Shown here one piece after another: positions 1 to 8,329 of a DNA stretch of 20,113 bases. The DNA is from an uncultured Eubacteriales bacterium. GTDB taxonomy: Bacteria > Bacillota > Clostridia > Oscillospirales > Ruminococcaceae. How positions within the stretch are numbered: position 1 is the stretch's first letter; each line of letters starts with the position of its first letter. The notes under the pieces were generated by a model, which made no database searches, was not told the origin of the DNA, and saw nothing but the letters and a program-made list of their open reading frames with translations. The position numbers and the translations under genes are program-made. Where the stretch lies: positions 1-20,113 of the forward strand of contig CAUHFD010000024.1 of NCBI GenBank assembly GCA_959605275.1, given 5' to 3'.

Positions 1-1350
1 GCTTTGACGAAGGGAAATACCATCGGAGTAGCGGTGCGTTATCATGATAACGCTGCATTTAACGCGATTAACGGTGACAATATTTTAGTATGGGGCGATA
101 ATGATCTCGACTTTACCACCGGCGCTGCCGATTTTGGTTCTGTTGTTTTAGGAGATGCTATTTCAAGCGGCGGTACCGATCAAGGGGACGGACATACCAC
201 ACCGCTCGGTGTCAATAAAGTAGATCTGCAAAAAGGATCTGCTATGATCGACGGTATAGAGGATGTTATCTGGAAAAACGTAGATTACTTTACTCCTAAA
301 ATTGCGAATAATTTCCAATATGCTCCTGCTAATTGGGGACCGACCGATACGACCGGTAAATGGAAAGCAATGTGGGATGACAAGGGGATTTATTTCTGGG
401 TAGAAGTCACCGATTCTACGAAAAATGTTACTTGCGAATCAGGACAGACTTTTGACAAGGATTCCATTATTGTGTATATTGATCAAAATAATGATGATGA
501 CGGTCCTTATGGTGCTGAAAGTCCGGCAAAAACCGGCGCTTCTCCGTTCCTGATCGGAGCAAACGGCGAGTGCTTCGGCTCCGGAAATGGTATGATGCAG
601 GGTGCTGACATCAATATTGCAACAACGGAAACAGAAACCGGATATATTTATGAAGGATTTATCGGATGGACTATTTCCGAAACAGCAAAAGCGGGAAATT
701 ATATCGGGCTGGACATTGATATCAATGATAATATTGACGGAAATCAACGCGGCGCGGTTGTGTTCTGGAACACATTAAATATTGCCTCCGGAAACTGGAA
801 TCTGACCAATGGTTATGCCGATGCAAAACTGGTTGACAGCGGCATGGGAGACACACCGGAAATAATAGAGAAAACAACCGATGCAAAAGTCAACGAACCG
901 GAAACATTGCCGGATGGGACTTCGAAACAGATCAGCTGGGAAGCGACGCCGGATGCATATGAATATCAAATCAATCTGTTCTCACTGAATGATTTTGATC
1001 CGGATGAAAAGTTTTTTGTGGCAACCTATAAAGTGTATGATGAAACTTCTTTTGCTTTTACCGATCTGGCATTAGATACTTCTTATCAATTCCAAATTCT
1101 CGCCTATGATGCATCGGGCGAATTGCTTGCGGCATATGCGCCCGGAGAATTTTCCACAAAATTTGAAGATCCGGGTGAAAACTCCGATCCGGGTGAGAAC
1201 ACTGATCCCGAGAACCCGGACGGCAACGATCCATCCACCGATACTGATACCCCGGCAGAAACCGGCGTGGATTTCAGTATTTGGATGCTGATGCTGTTTG
1301 GCGCCGCCGGTGCGGTATTAACAGTGATCAGAAAGAAAAGGTTGAATTAG
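1..1350 (+). CDS. Cell-wall-anchored CBM9/FnIII surface protein, 3' part
   Basis: The reading frame is open from the first base, so the gene begins upstream of the window; 449 codons are visible. Residues 1-45 look like the tail of one CBM9-like beta-sandwich. A complete CBM9-like domain follows at about 80-283 (starting near MIDGIEDVIW, with a WKAMWDDKGIYFWVEV core and a VVFWN end). A fibronectin III-like domain lies at about 298-390, then a Pro/Asp/Glu/Asn-rich spacer, then PAETG (418-422), a hydrophobic segment and the tail RKKRLN. That ending is the usual layout of a sortase substrate, although the first position of LPxTG is not Leu. CBM9 modules bind sugars or reducing ends, so this is probably a surface glycan-binding protein or a larger enzyme whose catalytic part lies upstream. 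It stands 88 bases before the regulator gene with no clear terminator between. Family assignment is by pattern recognition only. Confidence 0.8.
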   Translation, partial: ALTKGNTIGVAVRYHDNAAFNAINGDNILVWGDNDLDFTTGAADFGSVVLGDAISSGGTDQGDGHTTPLGVNKVDLQKGSAMIDGIEDVIWKNVDYFTPKIANNFQYAPANWGPTDTTGKWKAMWDDKGIYFWVEVTDSTKNVTCESGQTFDKDSIIVYIDQNNDDDGPYGAESPAKTGASPFLIGANGECFGSGNGMMQGADINIATTETETGYIYEGFIGWTISETAKAGNYIGLDIDINDNIDGNQRGAVVFWNTLNIASGNWNLTNGYADAKLVDSGMGDTPEIIEKTTDAKVNEPETLPDGTSKQISWEATPDAYEYQINLFSLNDFDPDEKFFVATYKVYDETSFAFTDLALDTSYQFQILAYDASGELLAAYAPGEFSTKFEDPGENSDPGENTDPENPDGNDPSTDTDTPAETGVDFSIWMLMLFGAAGAVLTVIRKKRLN

Positions 1351-1369
1351 TCAAAGAAAAAATATGGCG

Positions 1370-1413
1370 GACGCAGGGTATCTCCGGTACGAAATTGCGG
1401 AATACCCCCTGTC
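1370..1413 (+). repeat. Imperfect inverted repeat before the LacI gene
   Basis: GACGCAGGGTAT (1370-1381) and ATACCCCCTGTC (1402-1413) are inverted copies that match at 9 of 12 positions, with a 20-base loop. The pair lies between the wall-protein stop and the LacI start and ends 10 bases before the ribosome binding site. It could be an autoregulatory operator or a weak attenuator. No good T-tract follows, so a terminator is unlikely. Confidence 0.3.
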
Positions 1414-1438
1414 ATATTTTATGAGAGGTGACAATGAC

Positions 1439-2485
1439 GTGAAAGTTACCATGCAAGATATTGCGACAAGGTGCGGTGTATCGAAGTCACTGGTTTCACG
1501 AGTATTGAATAATGATTTAACTTTGAGAATATCCACTGATACCCGTACTAAAATTATTGAAGAAATAGAAAAAACCGGTTATATACGAGATCCAAACGCA
1601 CAGGGGTTGGCAAATAAAAAAGGAAATGTGAATCCCTCCGGCGCTCGAATCGGTTATGTCACCTTTGCTTCACAAGCCAATCTGGGTCATCCGTATTTTT
1701 CTCATATTGTTGAGGGGATTATGGAGGCGGTTGGAAAATCTAATTGCCGCCTTGCGATGAGTGCGACAATTAATGAGTTTAACTCTAATATAGAAATGCT
1801 GACCAACCAGTTCAGCGATGAAAACCAACTCGACGGGATTATTTTGCTTGGTAAGATTGAAATTCCCGCCTTGCGGGAGGCGATCAAACAAATTGCCCGG
1901 TATGTGGTCTGCATGGAAGAAGATTACGATAAGGAATCGGATTTTGTCGGTGTTAATTTAAACAACAGTATCAAACTGGCGATTGACTATCTTATCAGTT
2001 TAGGTTATCGGGATATCGGCTTGATTTTTTCCAGTAAGAATCAAAATCGATTCCAATGGTGTAAATATGTTATGGAATGCAGCGGATTGGCGTTTCATCC
2101 GGATTGGATGATTGATGGAGAATATACCATTAATGTTACATACAGCCGGGTGAAAGCCGCGTTGCAGGCACACAGACCGCCGCGGGCAATTGTTGCATGG
2201 AATGATGAAATGGCGCTAGGTTGCATTAAAGCGTTAACCGAATCGGGATATAAAGTTCCCGAGGATGTTGCCATAGTAGGGCATGATGATATTTCAATTG
2301 CTGCATACACCGATGTGCCGTTGACAACGGTGCGGATTTACAAAAAAGAAATCGGTACATTGGCGGTGAAAATTTTATTGGATCGGATTGAGTCTAAACG
2401 TAAAATTCCGATTAAAGTAGAAATTCCGGGAAGGCTGATCAAACGGGATTCCTGCGGCAGAAAACTCAAAAAAGCAAATGGATAA
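1439..2485 (+). CDS. LacI-family transcriptional regulator
   Basis: The protein has 348 residues, the usual length for LacI/GalR proteins. Residues 3-50 form the N-terminal helix-turn-helix and hinge (MQDIATRCGVSKSLVSRVLN). A periplasmic-binding-like effector domain follows, beginning near IGYVTFASQ. It includes GIILLGKIE, the AIVAWNDEMALGCIKAL segment and the VAIVGHDDISIAAYTDVPLTTV segment that is typical of the family. I chose GTG at 1439 because AGAGGTG (1424-1430) lies 8 bases upstream and because the family begins just before this HTH; an in-frame ATG at 1364 has no ribosome binding site and would add 25 unrelated residues. It probably represses the glycan genes downstream until a sugar is bound. 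The effector cannot be read from the sequence. Confidence 0.95.
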   Translation: MKVTMQDIATRCGVSKSLVSRVLNNDLTLRISTDTRTKIIEEIEKTGYIRDPNAQGLANKKGNVNPSGARIGYVTFASQANLGHPYFSHIVEGIMEAVGKSNCRLAMSATINEFNSNIEMLTNQFSDENQLDGIILLGKIEIPALREAIKQIARYVVCMEEDYDKESDFVGVNLNNSIKLAIDYLISLGYRDIGLIFSSKNQNRFQWCKYVMECSGLAFHPDWMIDGEYTINVTYSRVKAALQAHRPPRAIVAWNDEMALGCIKALTESGYKVPEDVAIVGHDDISIAAYTDVPLTTVRIYKKEIGTLAVKILLDRIESKRKIPIKVEIPGRLIKRDSCGRKLKKANG

Positions 2486-2550
2486 GAAGAACTTAAGTAA
2501 ACAAGCCGGTCATTGTTAAGGTGGCAGGCAAGAAAAGAAGAGGTTACTGT

Positions 2551-4596
2551 ATGAAACAAAAAATAGCATTACTTTTGGTATTGATATTAGCGGTATCTGC
2601 CGTCTTTTCAAGCTGTAAAAAGGAGGAAAAAAACAACTCCAGCATGTCAGGTTCCAGTGAAACGCTAAGTGAAATAACCTCTGAGCTTGGAACGGAAAGC
2701 GATATAGAGAGTGGGTTGGAAAGTGATTTGACATCAGATACCATTTCTGATACGTCCGGAGGTGGAACTACTGCAAACAATTCAAAGACCAGCTCAAAAG
2801 TTTCCTCTGCATCTAATTCTTCAGGAAACGGAAACAGTACAGAAGCCAAATACCAAAACATGACTTTCAGCACACAGGCTGTCGAAGCAGAAAGAACGGT
2901 GGCTAACAGCTGGAAAGTACAGGATTTGGGTGTTATGCAGTTAGAAGGCTATCCGATAGACACTGTATACGATTGGGGTCATTCTATTATTAAAGTTGGG
3001 AACACCTATAAAATGTGGTGGACTCGTGCCTGCCCGTTTGATACTATCTGGTATGCAGAAAGCACGGATATGAAAAACTGGACGAACTGTCAGAAAATTA
3101 TAGAGATTGATACCAATACGGAGTGGATAAAAGAAATGCTGGGCTGGTCAGATGTTGTGTATGTGAACGGACAGTATTATATGTTCTTTGAAGCTCCATG
3201 CCGTATCGGCAGCACAACTGAGTTCGGAAACAATGTATTTTTGGCAATGTCAAAAGACGGCAAAAACTTTACGATGTATCCGAATAATTCCAACCCGCAG
3301 CCGATTATCAAAAGCCCGGTAATTAAAGAGGGCGTTTATGGAGTCGGGCAGCCGGACGCTTTTTATAAAGACGGATATTTCTATATTGCTTATACCGATT
3401 CTACCGGTCAGGGGGATTGCACAAGGCTTGCGGTATCCGAAAAGGATAAACCTTGGAAAATGCAGGAGACCAACGTATACAAGCACCAGAAAATCATTAA
3501 TATTGCCGGTGCAAGTGTGCGGTATAACAGTAAAACAAATAAGTATTATTGTGGATTTGCAACCAATCCGAATCTGTTTTTCTCCAGCATGAAACGTAAT
3601 TCCAATATTTATGTGATGGAAACTTCAGATTTATCGAAATGGCCGTATAATGATTTGGCAACCGCAGTAAAAGCGCTTACTCCTTTAAACAACACCAAGG
3701 TTTATCAGCGTTCCAATATAGATTTTGCGGTAAATCCACAGGGAATTATTGATACCGAAACGATGTATTTGATCTATAAAATGGGCGATATGCCGAGCGA
3801 TACTGAGGACCATCGTAACACACATGAAACATGGGATGGATATGTGATGGCGGTAAATCCGAAAGAATTTTTATCCAAAGCCATTACTTTGCCTAACGGA
3901 AAAGCTTCGAATGCCACCAATTTGAAAGCATATTCAACCACGGTTGCCAAATGGGTTCGTCCATCTGTTACTGCGGTGAAGGGTACACCTAAAATTGACG
4001 GTGCAATGGAAGACGCGTGGAAAAATGCAACAGTGGCAAAGGTAGAGACGGTAACGGCGAAATGGTCAAGCGGCTGTGATCCGACTGATACGACGGCTGA
4101 TGTAAGATTCATGTGGGATGCCGGAAACCTATATGTTTATGCTAACGTAAAAGATAAAGTGGTATCAACCTCTGCTAAGTTGGATAAACCGGAAAACATC
4201 TGGCGGAAAGATGGTATTGACCTCTTCATTGATGTAAACAATAACATGGTTGGCTCAACAGAAGTTACGCTTACCCCGATGTCTTATGTTGTGTCGCTTT
4301 GTGCGGATGGAACAACTTTGGTAAAAGACAACCGGGATGCTAACATGATGAGTGAATATGGCAAGAAGATCACTTCAGTTGTGAAGAAAGTTTCAGGAGG
4401 TTATGTTATTGAAGCGGCAATACCGTGGTATGATTTGGTTTCCTCTCAGATTAAATCCGGAAAAGAAATCGCAATTGATATTGCTATTAATGATGACCAA
4501 GGCAGCGGAGACAGAGATAGCATTGTGTTTTGGAGTGATTATCAAGGAGAATCCTTCCGTTATTTGGATCGTTTTGGAAAATGCTTGCTGAAGTAA
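2551..4596 (+). CDS. Surface lipoprotein: beta-propeller glycosidase-like domain plus CBM9-like domain
   Basis: The protein has 681 residues. The signal peptide has a hydrophobic core at 5-19 and a lipobox ending in VFSSC, giving lipidation at Cys22. A Ser/Thr/Asn-rich spacer of about 80 residues follows. Residues about 115-440 show repeated beta-propeller blade patterns (DWGHSIIKVGNTYKMWW, WSDVVYVNGQYYMFF, GVGQPDAFYKDGYFYIAYTD), like the five-bladed GH43/GH117-type folds. Residues about 467-681 form a CBM9-like domain (TPKIDGAMEDAWK, VRFMWDAGNLYVYANVKD, DSIVFWSDY) similar to the one in the wall protein at 1-1350. ATG at 2551 has AGAAGAGG (2536-2543) 7 bases upstream; the longer GTG start at 2521 has no such support. 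The likely role is binding and trimming glycan at the cell surface. I cannot name the GH family or point to catalytic acids with certainty. Confidence 0.8.
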   Translation: MKQKIALLLVLILAVSAVFSSCKKEEKNNSSMSGSSETLSEITSELGTESDIESGLESDLTSDTISDTSGGGTTANNSKTSSKVSSASNSSGNGNSTEAKYQNMTFSTQAVEAERTVANSWKVQDLGVMQLEGYPIDTVYDWGHSIIKVGNTYKMWWTRACPFDTIWYAESTDMKNWTNCQKIIEIDTNTEWIKEMLGWSDVVYVNGQYYMFFEAPCRIGSTTEFGNNVFLAMSKDGKNFTMYPNNSNPQPIIKSPVIKEGVYGVGQPDAFYKDGYFYIAYTDSTGQGDCTRLAVSEKDKPWKMQETNVYKHQKIINIAGASVRYNSKTNKYYCGFATNPNLFFSSMKRNSNIYVMETSDLSKWPYNDLATAVKALTPLNNTKVYQRSNIDFAVNPQGIIDTETMYLIYKMGDMPSDTEDHRNTHETWDGYVMAVNPKEFLSKAITLPNGKASNATNLKAYSTTVAKWVRPSVTAVKGTPKIDGAMEDAWKNATVAKVETVTAKWSSGCDPTDTTADVRFMWDAGNLYVYANVKDKVVSTSAKLDKPENIWRKDGIDLFIDVNNNMVGSTEVTLTPMSYVVSLCADGTTLVKDNRDANMMSEYGKKITSVVKKVSGGYVIEAAIPWYDLVSSQIKSGKEIAIDIAINDDQGSGDRDSIVFWSDYQGESFRYLDRFGKCLLK

Positions 4597-4605
4597 TATG
4601 AATCA

Positions 4606-4644
4606 GATCAATACGGCGAACTGAACCGTTCGCCGTATGCGATC
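4606..4644 (+). promoter_or_regulatory. Intercistronic hairpin, possible attenuator or processing site
   Basis: ATACGGCGAAC (4611-4621) and GTTCGCCGTAT (4628-4638) form a perfect 11-bp stem with a 6-base loop. Flanking GATC copies (4606-4609 and 4641-4644) can extend it past a small asymmetric bulge. It fills most of the gap between the surface lipoprotein gene and the GH36-like gene. The following GTATTTATT is only a weak U-tract, so partial termination or an RNA-processing or stability element fits better than a full terminator. Confidence 0.6.
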
Positions 4645-4670
4645 GTATTTATTAAGTTGGGGAAATGACA

Positions 4671-6902
4671 ATGAAAATAGAAAATAACACGGGTAAAACC
4701 GGATTGTTAAAACTTTATATCGACGAAAACGGAAGCAAGATATTTGTTCGCGGCAGTACGGATTACGGCTGTTTTACATTAAAAAATCTGGCAGAATTTA
4801 TTTTTCAGATTGACTGTAGCGGAGAATCTTTTACGGTCAGTGAACAAAATTGCACGGGACAATGCGCGGAACGGGAAAATAAAATCTTTAAAACATATCA
4901 GCATCCTTTTTTTGAAGTGGAAGTTATCTATGCGGCGGAAGACGATGTTTTCCGAAAAAGAATGTGCTTTACCGCAAAAAAAGCTCTTCGTATCCGTTAC
5001 GCCAAAACAGAGTTGTGCAAATGTGATGCGCCTTTGCGCAGAGGCGGCGAGGGACAGCCGATACTAATTAATGAAATGGCTTTTATGGGGATTGAATTTC
5101 CGGCTTCTGTCAACCGGATTACGAACGATACGATTTTATTGGAACAGTCTCCTTTTATTGACTTAGCCGAAGGCGAGACTTTTGAGTTTTATCCGATTGT
5201 GTATGGGATCGGAAACAGTAAATCCATAGAGGCAGACTTTATAGACTACATACGAAAAAACAGAGCGGAAACGCAAAGAGGATTGAAAATATACGGTGAC
5301 TGGGCGGCGCATGATGAATTGTCCGACAGTGAACCGTTGGATGAAGCAATGGCACTGCGATTGCTCCGTTCCTTAAATAACGCAAAAGAAAAATACAATG
5401 TTTCATTCGATACTTATTTAATGGATGCATTTTGGTATGAAGAAAAACAACCCTATACGGCATTTAAAAAGAATACCTGGCCAAATGGTATTCAACCCTT
5501 CCTATCCAGCCTTGAGAAAAGCGGTATGGATTTGGGATTGTGGTTTGACGTTAATATGGAAAAATTGGCGCTGGACGGATATACCAAACGGCAGGAGGGC
5601 GATTATAAGCTTTGTCTGGCGGATGCTAAGGTTTCCGATGCATTGTTTGACGGTATCGAACAACAGATGCGAGAATGCAAATTGACCAGTATTAAACTGG
5701 ATTTTGCATATTTTGAATGTGAAAATAAAGAACATACCTACCACTCGGCTTTGAAAACAGAATCCAAAGAGCCTGCGGTCCGTAACTTTTTACGTGGTAT
5801 TGAACGGCTGAAAAAAATTAATCCGAATTTGCTGATTTTGGCTTATAACGGATTTACGACCGATTTAAAATATCTGGCTTATGTAGATGAAAAGCTGTGC
5901 AAGTACGCTGTGTCTCCGTGGTGGCTGTTCTATTTAAATTATATTTATTGCGGCGATCCCAGACCGTCCGAGGTCCCCACACGGAATTTATCCAATTCGA
6001 TTATTTATTATACCGATGCTATGATTGCACAGTTTGCAAAATCTTTGATTCCTTTTGAAGGAATTGATGATCATGGTACGATGATCGGAAAAACCGGGAC
6101 GATCTACAATCTGAAAACAGAGGGCTTTTATGATAGCTGGATTATGAATATTTCCAGAGGCGGACAGAAGCTGCACTTGTACGGAGAAACGGATTATCTT
6201 ACCGAGCAGCATTGGAAATTTATCAGGGACAGTCGGGAAATGTTTGACTTTACCTGCCGTTCCGACAATATAACCACTCAGATTTTAGGTGTTCCGAATA
6301 TGGAACGACCATATGGATACAGCAATTCAAATGGATATGAGGGATATATTACTTTGGTCAATTGCTGTAACATGGAAAAGATTGTTTCAGTGAGCCTGGA
6401 GGAATGGAAATTCGCTGACAATCTGGAGTGGGAGAAAATTTATGCAGGCGACCGGATGATATCGGGTGAAAAAACGATCTTTGCGAAGTCTTGTACGGCT
6501 GTTCTGCCGGCAAACTCGGTGACCGTATATCGATGGAAATACCGCATGACAGAAAAGCAGTGGGAAGGCGTGTCCCTCTTGTGTTCCGGTTCCGAAGAAA
6601 AAATGATAATTCCTGCCGATGCGGATTCTGTAACTTTTTGTTTCTATCGAGAAAACGGATTGCCGCTTCGCACACATAAAGGAATTCCGGAGGGATTTGA
6701 AATTCAGTTTCAAAACGCCACGGCAGAGCTTATCTGTAAAGAGTTTATTTGGAGCGGCATTTCATGGGCAAAATATCAAGTTACACCGGATGGTACCGAT
6801 GAGATCCCTATTTTGCTGAAAAACAGGACTGAAATCAATGTAACGGTGAAGTGGCAGGTAGGTTTGAAAGGAGTGTCAAAAAACCTTGAAAAATCGATAT
6901 AA
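4671..6902 (+). CDS. GH36-like (melibiase-type TIM barrel) glycosidase, cytoplasmic
   Basis: The protein has 743 residues and no signal peptide. An N-terminal beta-rich part (about 1-210) leads into a TIM-barrel-like region at about 225-480, followed by a beta-sandwich C-terminal part. The strand FDTYLMDAFWY (near 245), then MDLGLWFDVN, then SIKLDFAYFE with Asp344 recall the clan GH-D (GH27/GH36) pattern, in which the nucleophile Asp ends a KxD strand. The acid/base is less clear: Asp429 in CGDPRP or Asp466/467 in GIDDHG are candidates. I prefer ATG at 4671 because GGGG (4659-4662) is 8 bases upstream; ATG at 4665 would be only 2 bases from it. The 3' end overlaps the next gene by 17 bases, so the two are probably translated together. 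The likely role is hydrolysis of imported alpha-linked oligosaccharides. An unassigned GH-D-related family is the alternative. Confidence 0.7.
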   Translation: MKIENNTGKTGLLKLYIDENGSKIFVRGSTDYGCFTLKNLAEFIFQIDCSGESFTVSEQNCTGQCAERENKIFKTYQHPFFEVEVIYAAEDDVFRKRMCFTAKKALRIRYAKTELCKCDAPLRRGGEGQPILINEMAFMGIEFPASVNRITNDTILLEQSPFIDLAEGETFEFYPIVYGIGNSKSIEADFIDYIRKNRAETQRGLKIYGDWAAHDELSDSEPLDEAMALRLLRSLNNAKEKYNVSFDTYLMDAFWYEEKQPYTAFKKNTWPNGIQPFLSSLEKSGMDLGLWFDVNMEKLALDGYTKRQEGDYKLCLADAKVSDALFDGIEQQMRECKLTSIKLDFAYFECENKEHTYHSALKTESKEPAVRNFLRGIERLKKINPNLLILAYNGFTTDLKYLAYVDEKLCKYAVSPWWLFYLNYIYCGDPRPSEVPTRNLSNSIIYYTDAMIAQFAKSLIPFEGIDDHGTMIGKTGTIYNLKTEGFYDSWIMNISRGGQKLHLYGETDYLTEQHWKFIRDSREMFDFTCRSDNITTQILGVPNMERPYGYSNSNGYEGYITLVNCCNMEKIVSVSLEEWKFADNLEWEKIYAGDRMISGEKTIFAKSCTAVLPANSVTVYRWKYRMTEKQWEGVSLLCSGSEEKMIIPADADSVTFCFYRENGLPLRTHKGIPEGFEIQFQNATAELICKEFIWSGISWAKYQVTPDGTDEIPILLKNRTEINVTVKWQVGLKGVSKNLEKSI

Positions 6903-7347
6903 GCTGTTAATTGTATTAGCGATAGGGGTGCTGATTACCGGATTGTACTTCGTTGATGTGCTGATAGCCGATCGTTATGACATTGAATTGGTTCAAATGA
7001 CGCCGGAAACTGTTCCTGCCGACGGACAAACGTCGGTGGAAATTACATTGCGTGTCACCCGAAACGGAGAGGCAAAAAGCGGGCATACACTCTACGGTTT
7101 GTCAAAAAACGGCGGTGGGTTTAAGAGTACCCGTCTGGTTACCGATCAAAACGGAGAAGTCACCTTTCTCTATTATCCCTATTTAAAAACCACTTTAAAC
7201 ACATTAACTGATGTTGTGTTAAAGTTTACTGATGAGAGTAACTCCATTTTTGTTTCAGTGCCTGCAACGAAAGAAGTAACGGTAAAAATTACGGAGCCGA
7301 ATCAGGGTAACGGAACCACGATCACAACCGATGATATTTTTGGTTGA
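6886..7347 (+). CDS. Small membrane-anchored protein with one bacterial Ig-like domain
   Basis: The protein has 153 residues and an N-in signal-anchor helix at about 6-25 (KNRYK, then LLIVLAIGVLITGLYFV). One Ig-like, invasin-type (Big_1-like) domain follows at about 35-135. It has the ETVPADGQTSVEITLRV opening strand and a DQNGEVTFLYYP turn-and-strand. A short acidic, Thr-rich tail ends the protein. The start is TTG at 6886, with AAAGGAG (6867-6873) 12 bases upstream; no better in-frame start is present. It overlaps the GH36-like gene by 17 bases and directly precedes the permease genes, so it probably belongs to the importer or surface machinery. No catalytic motif is visible. The function is unknown. 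Confidence 0.75.
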   Translation: MKNRYKLLIVLAIGVLITGLYFVDVLIADRYDIELVQMTPETVPADGQTSVEITLRVTRNGEAKSGHTLYGLSKNGGGFKSTRLVTDQNGEVTFLYYPYLKTTLNTLTDVVLKFTDESNSIFVSVPATKEVTVKITEPNQGNGTTITTDDIFG

Positions 7348-7360
7348 TCAAATTTGTATA

Positions 7361-7403
7361 AGAAGGAGGACGCTGATACCGTGTTGCGCTAAAAACACAG
7401 TAT
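7361..7403 (+). promoter_or_regulatory. Strong SD, mini-ORF and hairpin in the leader of permease 1
   Basis: AAGGAGG (7363-7369) is the strongest Shine-Dalgarno in the window, yet the permease ATG lies 46 bases downstream and no in-frame start lies between them. The first start codon after it is GTG 7381, which opens GTG-TTG-CGC-TAA (7381-7392). ATAC-c-GTGTT (7376-7385) pairs with AACAC-a-GTAT (7394-7403), giving 9 pairs and one C-A mismatch around an 8-base loop. The mini-ORF lies inside the 5' arm and loop, so its translation would open the hairpin. The parts are seen in the sequence; a regulatory role is inference. Confidence 0.55.
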
Positions 7404-7415
7404 TGCATACTTGCG

Positions 7416-8315
7416 ATGAAAAAAAATAATTTGATGCAGCGTATTTATCGGGGACGGATGGGGTATTTGTTTATTGCTCCCTTGATGATCGGGCTGCTGA
7501 TGTTTTCCTATTATCCTGCTTTTAGCGGTTTATATCATTCGTTTTTTGATTGGGATAATGTCGGAACAGCAACGTTTATCGGATTGGATAATTTTAAGGA
7601 GTTGTTTTCGGATCAGGTTTTTCTTGCTTCCATTGGAACAATGGTTAAGATACAATTGCCATGTTTGATTATCGGCGTTGTAGTGCCGCTTATTATGGCA
7701 GAGCTTATTTTTAATGTTACTTCTACCCGAATGCAGTATTGGTATCGAATATTGGTACTTTTGCCAATGGTGGCGCCCGGTGTAGTCGGAACTTTGATAT
7801 GGCGTTTTATTTATGATCCCAATAATGGACTAATGACTGCTTTGATGCAGACATTGGGCATTTTAAAAGACGGTCAGGTAATTGATTGGCTGGGCGATCC
7901 GAATTATGTTATTTTCAGTATCATATTCATGGGATTTCCTTGGATCGGCGGTACTTCCGTACTGATTTATATGTCGGGTTTGATGAATATCCCGTCGTCT
8001 TTGATAGAGAGTTCCGTTTTGGATGGAGCCGGCACATTTACTCGCATATTCAAAATTGATTTGCCAATGATTCTGGGACAGATACGTTACTTTGTCATTA
8101 TGGGCATTATCGGTGCGCTGCAAAGCTATTCTACTCAGATTATCCTGACAGAAGGCGGCCCCGGATATACCACGATGGTGCCGGGATATTATATGTATAC
8201 GCAGGCGTTTTATGCAGGGCGGATGGGATATGCGTGTGCCATCGGTACGGTTATGTTTGTTGCAATATTCATCTTTACTGCGTTTACTTATAAGTATACT
8301 CAAAACAAGGATTAA
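7416..8315 (+). CDS. Sugar ABC importer permease 1 (UgpA/LacF/MalF type)
   Basis: The protein has 299 residues and about six membrane helices, beginning with YLFIAPLMIGLLMFSYYP, as in CUT1-type binding-protein-dependent permeases. The cytoplasmic EAA loop that contacts the ATPase is visible as SSLIESSVLDGAGTFTRIF followed by KIDLP. The short N-terminus and the GLDNF segment after the first helix match the UgpA/LacF subgroup. It pairs with the permease at 8438-9244 and the binding protein at 9365-10906. ATG 7416 starts the expected family N-terminus but has no adjacent ribosome binding site; the strong one at 7363-7369 leads into a mini-ORF instead. Translation may therefore depend on re-initiation. 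The substrate is probably an oligosaccharide released by the surface enzymes. Confidence 0.93.
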   Translation: MKKNNLMQRIYRGRMGYLFIAPLMIGLLMFSYYPAFSGLYHSFFDWDNVGTATFIGLDNFKELFSDQVFLASIGTMVKIQLPCLIIGVVVPLIMAELIFNVTSTRMQYWYRILVLLPMVAPGVVGTLIWRFIYDPNNGLMTALMQTLGILKDGQVIDWLGDPNYVIFSIIFMGFPWIGGTSVLIYMSGLMNIPSSLIESSVLDGAGTFTRIFKIDLPMILGQIRYFVIMGIIGALQSYSTQIILTEGGPGYTTMVPGYYMYTQAFYAGRMGYACAIGTVMFVAIFIFTAFTYKYTQNKD

Positions 8316-8329
8316 TATCGGGGGTTAGG

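Noticed and set aside
1364..1438. 25-codon N-terminal extension of the LacI protein from ATG 1364
   Set aside because: No ribosome binding site, and the family begins right before the HTH; GTG 1439 has an ideal SD.
7863..8303. 146-residue - strand ORF within permease 1
   Set aside because: The sense frame encodes clear permease helices and the EAA loop; the antisense frame has no start signal or family pattern.
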